A stretch of DNA of 64,000 bases from Prochilodus magdalenae (lineage: Eukaryota; Chordata; Actinopteri; Characiformes; Prochilodontidae), in the NCBI GenBank assembly GCA_024036415.1, contig JAMWET010006936.1:376501-440500 (forward strand), written 5' to 3'. How positions within the stretch are numbered: the first letter of the stretch is position 1; every line of letters starts with the position of its first letter. A model generated the notes under the pieces. It did no database searches and was not told the origin of the DNA. It was given only the letters and a program-made list of their open reading frames with translations. The position numbers and the translations under genes are program-made. Of this stretch, positions 55,424 to 64,000 are shown in pieces.

Positions 55424-58400
55424 TAGACGTGTGTATTATTTACTTAATACCATGGTCCTCTGAATTTTGAGACACTTTTTGGGCTGAAATCCCAAATCAT
55501 CGCTGTCTTTGCACTTAACAGTACAAACCCAAACCAAAGAACCATCCGAGCATTTTGTACTTTCTCAGTTTCTGCTGTGTTAGAACTACTTAATGGACCA
55601 AAACTATCATACAAACTTTAACCTAACCGACATTGCTCTTTCCACTGCTATACCTGTAGGAACTGTATATGAATGAATTGACTGTAGCTTCAATGAGCAT
55701 TAGACAAAATATCTAAATGGTAATGGGAGAAATAAACAACCAATCATGGAAAGATTAATATTAGACATTAATATGAGTAGTTCATTTAAGGCTGTGATTT
55801 CCTATTCACCTCAATTTTAAGGAAGTTCAGCATGAGCATGATCACTGGAGAATTTTCATATTTCTTCATCAGCTCCTCTTTGATGATGGTGCACTTATTA
55901 ATGTTTGCTTGCAGCGTTTTTTCAGTTCCTTTTTCCTGAACTCTGAAACAAAATAAAGTTGTTAGTTACAGTTTTTCTGAAATGGCAGTAGTTTATTACA
56001 TATGGGAAATATCTAACCCCTCAGTGAGGTATTCAAAAACCATATTAATGAACTGAATAAAAAGCCAATGGAAACATCTGTCACAATTAGTAAATCATAC
56101 CCTGTACAGTACTTTTGACAAGATACACTCAGTTACATTTACGGCATTTAGCTGACCCTCTCATCCAAAGCGACTTACAAGGTTAATCATATTACAGGCC
56201 AACTGTTGTGGAAATTTGACAAACTCAGTCTGGACTGCCCGTTGAGGAATAGCAGAAAAGGATTTATTGCAGAATATAGGAGCGCCGCCCCTTGCTTTCC
56301 TGAGTGCGATATATATACTACCCAGATATCTACTAGTATGTCCCAAGGCCCAGATGTCCAGAAGACAGAATAACATTAGTTGTACAGAACACCTGATCAC
56401 ATATTGAGAACACATTGACCTATGATTCGCAAACTACTTCATCATACATAGCTTAGAATTAACTCTGAAAACTATTTATACAGCAATAACTCTGAACTCT
56501 GATGCCATGAAAGAAACTGTGCAGCATTAGTTCAAAAGAAACAGCTGAAAAACTAAAAGAATCTGAAAGAAACATGAAATTCAAAAACAAAGCATTATAC
56601 TGTATGTTTATAACAAAGATGTTTGAATGCAATGTTATTCACAATGTCAAAAACCGAACAAAGATACAGAAAGAACAACCCTAGAGTGTTACTCCCCACT
56701 AGTGACCAGATTCAAATCCAGCACCAACATCAAGTATTCTTCATTCAAATGTGAATATTTTACAATTACTATTATTTTTTTAATTAACTTTTGGTCATGT
56801 TCAGCATGGGTCAGGTTTAACATGAGTCAGGCCTTTTCTCGTGCTCCACGATGCTGAGATGTGGAGTCTATTCACATCTCAATTACTGCAATGCACAGAT
56901 TATAAAATTACTAAAAAGTTTAACAGAATAACTGCACCTCTTTTAGCTTCTTTGTACTCACAGCCTGTTTCCTTTGAACTTTTGTGTTGGATTACCAATT
57001 ATTAGTATGGTGTCATATTCTATTTTTATTTTTACCATTGGTTTTATAGGTAATGTTGCCCTTTAAGTACTCTTAAGCTTGCTGGACTAAACTGAGCTCT
57101 AATTTACAAACATACTCTCACCAGACATGAGTTAGATTGTGCAAATATTACAAGACGAAATTGATGAACAACAAAAATTGGTGAAATTTGTATGGCATAA
57201 TTTTTAAACTATATGCAACATAGATGAATAATGTCCCATTTTAAGTATTTTATCAGTTTTAGTTTTTTCACATTTCTTTAATGCTATGAAGCCCTTTGAT
57301 CAGCCTTTATGTATGAAAGCTACTATAATTTTTTTAAATTTATTTTTATATTTACTTAAATATTTATTTATTTATTTATTTATTTTTCAATATAAGTAAT
57401 AAACAGAATGGAGTACTTACGGAAAGAAGTCACTGAAGGCCTCATTAATTTGCTGTAACATGTGTTTGGCCAGATGTCTATTCAGATCTATTTCTTCCTT
57501 CCTAGATCTGTAGTACCCAGCATTGTTACACAACGCTGTCAGCGTTCTGTGAAATCCTCGACCATCCTTATCCTTCTGATCAATGTAAAGTATTGTGAGG
57601 GTAATGATTATGGGTTATTAAGTGTGCATATGGAGAAAACCACTTACCGGTGCAATTACTTCTTTTGCAATTTCTACACATCTTTCCTCAGACTCTTTTG
57701 CTCCTTTTGACAAAAGCTCTTCCAGCGAGTTGCAAATTTGGCCACAGTATTCATGCAAGCGTCCAAGTGCATTGTGAAGATCAATCTCCAAGTTTTGGTA
57801 TAGTCTAAACGTCTCTGCAGCCTAAATGCAAAGAGAATTACAACAGTTCAAAAATTATGTATTTTGGGTTTGGTGCTTTCAGTGTACAAGCTCTTTGTTA
57901 AAATGAGATGTAAAAACTAATACGGGTGAAAATGTGATGTTAAAAAGTTGAAATCTTTTTCAATGTTTAAGAAAGTGCCATCAAAAGTGTTATTAGGTAA
58001 CTATCATAATTGATCAGAGGATCCCATACCATTTTTAAACGTTTAAGTGTAAAATCTTTAATAAGCTTTTTAATATTTTCATGTTTCATTTCTGCTCTGT
58101 ACGTGAGTACCAATCGCATACTGGTGCCTCAGTTGACATGTCAAGCTTCTTGCAACAGTTACATTGTAGCACCTAACAGTTGCACCATTTAAGGTGAAAC
58201 TGCAAACAGAGCTTAGCTCTTTTTACTGACTGCTGTGGTGCCAAGGTCTCAAACCATTCTGGGTTTTTGAACTGAAATTTGTTCATGGCTGGCAAATTTG
58301 GTGCGGTTCCAGCCCCATAAACACACAGGTATGGAACCGTAAAGTGGCAAAGGGGTGCTGCTGCTGTCACCATGTGAAGTTTAAAAAAATATATGATAAA

Positions 58401-61400
58401 TAGGTGGAAAAGAGGTATCTTTAGATTTTTGCTCTGGTTCCACATTGACATTCTTAACCAGAGAAATAGCTGCTGTTCTGTTGTTTTTGCTTGGTTGTAT
58501 CATGCAGTACACCTGGCTGGAAGCACCTGTTTTTCTTTCATTTGTCACCCATCCATTAGACATTTGTGCTTTTATAGTTTTGCAAAAGGACTGTTGGTAT
58601 GATTACCATCTCAGGATTGATTTCCCTGAAACCTTGAATTAGGAAGAGGATTCCAAGTGCTCCGGAGATGTAGTGACTTGCCACTTCATGTGTGTGACTA
58701 TCGTTGTACATCCTTAGGAGGTCCCTCAGCTTGGGTATCTCTACATATGGTCAGATCAGAGGATGTCATGCAGCCAAACTGGTTTTACTGCAGGTAATTT
58801 ATTAAGGTCATTGTGAGGTCAGTGTAGAACTGTGTATGCTTTACCTGTTTCTTCTGGTTTCAGTATCGGGTCATCTTTGGTGAATTCTTCAGAACTCACT
58901 GTTAATACATCATGGTCAAAGTGTCTCTAGTGGAGGAAAATAAAGAGAGGTGTCAGGCACAACCCCTTAGTGTTTGGTGTTCAATATAACTCTCCATGCT
59001 TGTTTCTTGACTTCAAGAATGAAGCTATGTAGAAATGTAGGTGTGGCATAGCTGCATAGAGTATTGGTAAGACTAAGTACATCTAATTTGTGATGATTTT
59101 ATCATTTGGTAAGGGTTATCACCAAATTATGCTAGACACAACAGGTTGCTCATTCTTAATTTATATATACTTCAACTGTGAATATTTTTTAAATATAATA
59201 ATAAAAAAGCACATATGAATAAATGTTTTACATTTAGGTTTATAGTAAAGCGTTCAATTTATTATTGCAGACTCTTTTCATGCCCACCAGTGATTGATGC
59301 TTAAATGGTTAGGGATATTATTTCCCCAAACGTCTGCCTATTGATTATTTTCAATCCTGTCTTTGTAGCTTAAAACTGCACAGACTGTTGTTGTAACTGT
59401 GCCTTTAATAATATGTATGTTAATGATCTGATTGGCTGCTTTGTACTGTGGCTCATTTACATTTACAGCATTTAGTAGATGCTCTTATCCACAGCGACAA
59501 AAGTGTTTAGTGTTTTGTCAGAGAATTAATTCTAGCAAGCCCAAATAGGTCAGAGTCTAAACTCAAGCTTGAGCTCATACACTGCCTGAACAATGGCCAG
59601 TGCATATACATAGAAAGAAGAATAAAGAGATCTGGGAGCCAAGACAGAGAACAGTCTTGACACTCGTCTTTCATACATCATAAGGGATGGCGGGTCAAGG
59701 CTAACTGTACTTGAAAATCAAAGTGCTTGATATACAGATTGACTCGCAACCATTGCCAAAACATTTAGAAAGCAGTTCAGGCTGAAAGACTATGTTCAAG
59801 GTGACTGGATGTAGGCTGAACTGACAGATGTATTTAAATGCATAGGGATTTGTGACATAATTTAATGCAAAGCATTGTATTTTTGATGCCTATTTTGCCT
59901 ACATGGATCCAGTATGAGTGGTGTATGGTATATTTTGAAAGTGCAAGGTAATGTTTACCAATCAGATCAAACTCTATTGTTCAAAAAGATGAGGAAATGT
60001 ACTTTTCTGTTATTTGAATTCTTTAAGTCTTTTACTACATTAAGGTTACACTATGTAAATAAAAGCTATATGCAATGATATGGAAATCATTTGAACATTT
60101 TAAATGTATTTTTAATTGAAAATGATGTAAAGGCAACATATAAAATGTTAAAAGAAAAAAAAAATTGCTCACAACTAATTAACAGGTCAGTAACATGATT
60201 GAGTACAAAAAAGGCGAGAACAGGTTCATCACTGTGAGTTTATTAACGTAAAATAGCAGAGAACGTGTGAATTTTATCATCTACTGTGCATAATATCATC
60301 AAAAGATTAAAGAGATCTCAGTATGCAAAAGACAACGCCCAAAACTAATATTGTTAATATTAGATGGGACTGCATTAAAAACAGATTCTGTAGTCAAAAT
60401 CACTGCATGGACTGAGAAACACTTCTAAAAAACCATCATCTAAGAATACAGTTCATTCCTGGATCCACAAACGTCGGTTAAAGCTCTACCATGTAAAAAA
60501 GAAACTGGATATGAAAGGTCCAGAAACACCACCACCTTCTTTGGGCCTGAGCTTGCTTAAGATAGACAGAGACGAAGTGGAAAGTGTTCTGTGGTCAAAT
60601 CAAAATGAATAAATTCTTTTTGGAAATCATGGACACTATGGCCTCCAGGCCGAAGAGGAGCAGAACCATCCAACTTGTTATTGGCACACAGTTCAAAATT
60701 CAACATTTGTGACGGTTTGGGGTGCATTAGTGCACATGTCTATGGGTGTCTGTACAATGATAGTAACGCTAAGTGATAGATTAGGGTTTTGGAGCAAAAC
60801 ATAAAGGCAACGTCTTTTTCAAATGATGTCTTGCTTATTTGAGCAAAACAATATCAAACCATATTCTGCATGTATTACAAGAGAATGTAATAGAAGTTAG
60901 AGGGCAAAACTGGTCTGCCTGCAGTCCAGAATGTTTACACCCTGAAAACAGTTGGTGCATAAATACAACAAATGAAACACCAAACTGTTCAGAAGCTGAA
61001 ATCCTGTATAATAAAAAACTGGGAAAACATTTAAATTTCAATACTAACGCCTCCTCAGTTCAGAGTACAGAGTATTGACGAACAAAGCAGTAAACATGAA
61101 ACTGTCTCAACTTTTTTGAATGATGTTGCTGGTATCAAATTCAATAAATTACTATATTTTTTAAAAAGTGTGTGTAAAGCGCGAATTAAATACAGAATGA
61201 AATACCTTTAATGTGCCTTGCTGAAGAAAGTTCTTCTCCACTCTTTCTTTGGCTTTAGCATTCCTGTGCAATATGCACGCATTTTTTTTCTTATTGGCAT
61301 ACTGAGGGTCCTGTAAAGACATGCAAAGCTTTTTGTTTTGTTTTGGGTTTTTTTACCTACTTTAAAATCTTCAAAATAAATAATTTGAACAATATAATTT

Positions 61401-63442
61401 ATTACCTCTGGTAGGATCCGGAAGTCTTCATCCTTGAGTTTTGTGGATCTAAATGTCAGATTTGTAATATTAGGCCAATTACATTTTTAGTTGAGCTAAT
61501 GTTGGCCTTTATACATAAACAGTACTATAAACTATATACTAGAAACATAAAACACTTCCTTCTGGGTGCAACTATTCTTTTGACGATGAGTGTATATGGT
61601 TATATATACTCACTGAGCATTTTATTTGGCAGACCTCCATGTATCTACACATTGTCCATTTTGTCCACATTGGTTACAACAGAGCAGGTACTATGTGGAT
61701 GGTGGATCATTCTGAGCACTGCAGTGACACTGATGTGTGGTGGTGGTGTGAGTGGGTATGTGTCTGAGCTGTGTCTGACAGTGCTGCTGTGTCTGGAGTT
61801 TTTAGACACCACACCATAGTGTCACTGCTGAACATGAGAATAGTCCAACCAAAAATACACCTACAAGGTGGACCAACAGGGTAGAAGAGTCTAAAAGGGA
61901 GGAGACAGTGTTTAAAAGCTCCAGCAGCACTTGTTATCTAACACCCAAATAATACCTGCTCTGTGGTGGTCCTGTGAGGGTCAGTTACAAAGGTATTTCA
62001 CAATCACACACAATCACAAAGTGATTACTTTTAAGAAACGTCAAATTAAAAGAATCATAAGAAAACCAAACATGGTTCTTCTATGGCATAATGACACAAC
62101 TTCTATGAATATACGGTTCAAATGACTGAATAGACTGACTAACAGACATGACTCATGTGACATTCATGTGTTGATATTCCAAATAATGGCATCCTTTGGT
62201 ACCTGTATATTTAGTGTGGTATAAATAATTATATGCTTTATAAGATAAGGAGCCATAAATTGCTGCTGACCTCATGTAGTTCTGTGGATTAATGTCATCA
62301 GTCTTGGTACATATGAAGGAGATGCTCCTGCACTCTCCACCTTGTGCCATGTCTGTTACACTGTTAGAAACAAGCCCCCAGGCCTCCTTGTCAGAACCAG
62401 CTCGGTTTATTTCACTCACGATCCAGACTGCAGAACACTCTCTTAGTTTCTAAAAAATATCAGAGAATATTAGAAACTGTCAGTTATATTTGCACAAGAT
62501 CTGTTCACCTGACGCTTTCTGTATTGGGTTTGCCTGGATGAGCAGCTGTATGGAAACCTGTGATCACCACGTACAATGTAAAAGCTGTCTGCTGCAGTTG
62601 TATACAGAACACTACTATTAGACACTGTAGATAGGAATAAGGGCCCGGAGTAAAAGAAAATCTATTCTATTTTAGGATGGGTCATTCTTGTCCCAGTTGT
62701 GCTTTGGACACTTACCATATCTTGGTTGATTGTTTAAATTTGGTGTAAGTGGATAATTGTGTGAATGTAATTTTTGTTGACCTTTATGATATCCAGCTTC
62801 ACAGTATGGAAGGGTTGTGGGACTCAGGGTATAATATAGATGTAATGTAAATCATAAACATTTGGCATTTTTCTGAAATAAACAGCAATATTTACCGATC
62901 TCCACATCTGATCTCTGGTCTTGTTGTAGTCTCCAGTACCAGGGAGATCCACTATCATCACGTGTTCCAGAAAATCTTTACAGTGTGGAACCTTGATGGT
63001 CACACTCTTCACTACCGGCCAGTAACATCCTCCAGGACTTGAATCATCATGCTGAACGTAACTCCCAATATAGTCTGAGAGATCTGAGGCCTGATGTTCA
63101 ATACATAATGCAGAGACGTAAACACATATGCTTTATACATAAATACAGCATGCTGATTTCAGCCCTCTGAACCAAATTCACTGACAGAAAGTCCACATTC
63201 TCACAAACACACTCACATTGACTTACTTTCTCACATGTTATCTTTTTAGTCTCAGATCTGAGAAACTCTGGAATTTCTGAGAAATTGTCGTCTTTCATGA
63301 GGTCCTCCAGGGTCAAAAAAACACCCTCCTCTCCATACAGTGCTGTAATCTTCTCATTTGCTGTACTGAATATGGCATTGTCCCTGTCCTCGCCATCCTC
63401 AGACAAAACACGTAGAAGTGTCTGGAGTTCTTCCTCCCATTC
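52469..63442 (-). CDS. Nuclear GTPase SLIP-GC-like, copy C (5' end outside window)
   Basis: Fourteen exons, high to low: 63227-63442; 62896-63090 (G3 DLPGTGDYNKTRD); 62271-62449 (G4 TKTDDI); 61406-61448; 61206-61310; 58845-58926; 58607-58740; 57648-57821; 57421-57575; 55810-55942; 54895-55003; 54677-54810; 52631-52715; 52469-52524 ending YIEVCD then TAG. They total 1800 nt, or 599 residues, against 598 codons for the same part of copy B. Every junction is GT-AG and in phase and no stop was seen, so this is the best candidate for a working gene here. The leader and P-loop exons must lie beyond 64000. One exon (58607-58740) uses a donor 18 nt further on than copy B would predict. Role expected from the family: a nuclear large GTPase. 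The precise function of fish copies is unknown. Confidence 0.88.
53531..53984 (+). repeat. LTR-like repeat block (454 bp)
   Basis: Begins tgttacaccctgccatg and ends ctttgtgtaaca, so the ends are tg...ca and inverted. It is rich in T and C and has an ATTAAA near 53934. No clear target duplication was seen. It may be a solo LTR or another non-autonomous element. Three overlapping ORFs within it are low-complexity by-products. Confidence 0.4.
54677..55942 (-). CDS. Copy C, three exons of the C-terminal helical part
   Basis: Exons 55810-55942 (VQEKGTEKTLQANINKC, FLKIE), 54895-55003 (RKLKIWFTQEIIQQKKTFYA) and 54677-54810 (AAVERGTGSMKKKQALLMAH). Sizes are 133, 109 and 134 nt. The first exon begins with the sequence that is echoed by copy Z at 72. 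Confidence 0.84.
55392..55419. repeat. (AT)n microsatellite
   Basis: Run of tatatata in an intron of copy C. Confidence 0.9.
56133..56190 (-). repeat. SINE tail fragment
   Basis: acatttacggcatttagctg followed by accctctcatccaaagcgac and ttacaaggtta is the inverted tail of the SINE in copy B exon 14. No tRNA-like head follows; it is joined to LTR-like DNA. Confidence 0.7.
56200..56440 (-). repeat. LTR-like sequence
   Basis: On the minus strand a TATA-type stretch (tagtatatatatcgc) is followed about 60 bp later by caataaatcc and a terminal part ending tttccacaaca. This is the order of promoter and polyadenylation signal in an LTR. No internal coding region was seen. Confidence 0.35.
57421..58926 (-). 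CDS. Copy C, four middle exons
   Basis: Exons 58845-58926 (RHFDHDVLTVSSEEF, DDPILKPEETG), 58607-58740 (IPKLRDLLRMYNDSHTHEV, GALGILFLIQGF, then REINPEM), 57648-57821 (AETFRLYQNLEIDLHNAL, LLSKGAKESEERC) and 57421-57575 (KDKDGRGFHRTLTALCNNA, INEAFSDFF). The REINPEM tail is unique to copy C: the copy B donor (caaggtgag) reads cagggaaat here. Confidence 0.83.
59457..59510 (-). repeat. SINE/repeat tail fragment
   Basis: catttacatttacagcattt and agtagatgctcttatccaca match the inverted tail of the SINE at 36174-36413. Confidence 0.65.
60060..61150 (+). mobile_element. Old Tc1/mariner relic in a copy C intron
   Basis: The plus strand keeps the outline of a transposase: a wSNQNE-like first Asp site near 60594 (damaged), HGHYGLQAEEEQNH, CLFEQNN near 60833 and LVCLQSRMFTP, then closing ctcaacttttttgaatgatg and ttgctggtatcaaattcaa. 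It is full of stops. The short ORF 60839-61078 is part of it. Confidence 0.65.
61206..61448 (-). CDS. Copy C exons after G4
   Basis: Exon 61406-61448 (43 nt, STKLKDEDFRILPE) and exon 61206-61310 (105 nt, DPQYANKKKNACILHRNAKA). They match copy B in size and phase. Confidence 0.85.
61590..61990. repeat. Dispersed fish repeat
   Basis: Carries cagtgacactgatgtgtggt, the phrase aaaagctccagcagcac and acccaaataatacctgctct. I know these in this order from a common interspersed repeat of otophysan fishes. The ORF 61499-61819 is a by-product. Boundaries are approximate. Confidence 0.5.
62271..62449 (-). CDS. Copy C G4 exon
   Basis: 179 nt. Starts KLRECSAVWIVSEINRAGSD, contains GGECRSISFICTKTDDI and ends QNYMR. 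TKTD is the guanine-specificity motif. Nearly the same as copy B 40814-40992. Confidence 0.92.
62896..63090 (-). CDS. Copy C G3 exon
   Basis: 195 nt. Starts ASDLSDYIGSYVQ, then SVTIKVPHCKDFLEHV and DLPGTGDYNKTRDQMW, with a gtaaat donor. G3 motif intact. Confidence 0.92.
63227..63442 (-). CDS. Copy C exon between G1 and G3
   Basis: 216 nt, 72 codons, phase 0, acceptor cctcag. Starts EWEEELQTLLRVLSEDGED, then FSTANEKITALYGEEGV and NFSEIPEFLRSETKKI. It is the first copy C exon seen in the window. 63443-64000 is intron, with nothing recognised in it. Confidence 0.9.
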
Positions 63443-64000
63443 CTGAGGAAAATGTAATATAACAAAATAAGAGGGATCTTTAAGTCTTATAGAGCCACAA
63501 GTGATTAGTATTGAGAATACTGTAGTCCTGAATTCATAAACTAGAAGGAAGGTTGATATGGACTGAGCTTAAACAATAAGGAATCTAATCTGAGATCAGT
63601 CCTGGAGACAACAGAATAGACGAAAGGAGAGGTTTACAATGGATCCTGAAACATTGTTTGACCCAGCCAGTTGCAAAATGCAAACTCAGATTTAAAGTGA
63701 TGTATCTTTTCCTTCATGCATAAAAAATGTTGATTAAATACGATCCGTTTTTGTTGATAATTCTCACATATTCAAACTATTATCTAACCTATTATCTTCA
63801 AATAAACACTTCTAATATGCCAACACTAAGATATGGCATGTGGGTTGCTAGCAGTATGACTGTTCTGCTGGCTTGTTTTTGTACTGCACACCATCAAAGT
63901 GAGGTGTAGGTGGTTGTATATTTCACTGAATTCAAAGCGTTTACATGCTTTTTCTGTTTCCTCATAGAGCGTATTGCTTCAACAGCTGGGTGTAGAATGT

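Noticed and set aside
1..64000. CRISPR arrays, operons, phage or bacterial genes
   Set aside because: The gene structure is eukaryotic throughout; the repeats seen are simple, tandem or transposon-derived.

Overview
The window looks like nuclear DNA of a ray-finned fish, probably an otophysan. It is AT-rich, has short exons with GT-AG introns, and carries many Tc1/mariner transposons, APE-type LINEs, a tRNA-derived SINE and simple repeats. There are no operons or long continuous ORFs. The species group is inferred from repeat character only.

The only host gene family I can support is a tandem cluster of nuclear GTPase SLIP-GC-like (NUGGC-like, dynamin-type GTPase) paralogues, all on the minus strand. 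Copy A spans about 3496-20710, copy B about 33934-47259, and copy C about 52469-63442 with its 5' end beyond the window. One decayed exon of a fourth copy (Z) lies at 12-72. I placed exons by matching the copies to each other and checking splice sites and phase. Several internal exons have identical sizes in the copies (195, 179, 43, 105, 174, 155, 109, 134, 56 nt).

Condition of the copies. Copy C reads open across all 14 exons present (1800 nt, 599 residues plus stop). Copy B has a complete 19-exon structure (2247 nt, 748 residues once a 234-bp insert is discounted). However, a tRNA-derived SINE sits inside its exon 14, with a 6-bp target duplication, and brings an in-frame stop. Copy A has lost the block of five exons that carries the G4 motif, has a LINE fragment in place of the splice donor of its P-loop exon, and has ACG where copy B has its ATG. 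It is probably a pseudogene, although its remaining 3' exons are still open and in phase.

Layout. 1-3495: copy Z remnant and unassigned AT-rich DNA. 3496-20710: copy A, with introns filled by a near-complete Tc1 element (4542-6147), a LINE (about 6391-9700), an inverted repeat pair around the GTPase exons, and a small hairpin MITE. 20.8-33.9 kb: intergenic, with LINE pieces on both strands, a possible LTR-retroelement relic and a C2H2 finger relic. 33.9-47.3 kb: copy B. 47.4-52.5 kb: intergenic, with a minisatellite and two Tc1 relics. 52.5-64 kb: copy C, with an LTR-like block, SINE tails and an old Tc1 relic in its introns.

How the genes work together: each intact copy would encode one large GTPase, made of a basic N-terminal leader, a G domain (G1 GxTGAGKSS, G3 DLPG, G4 TKTD) and a long helical C-terminal part. 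I see no partner genes. A conserved CACC-type box about 110-116 bp from the end of exon 1 is shared by copies A and B.
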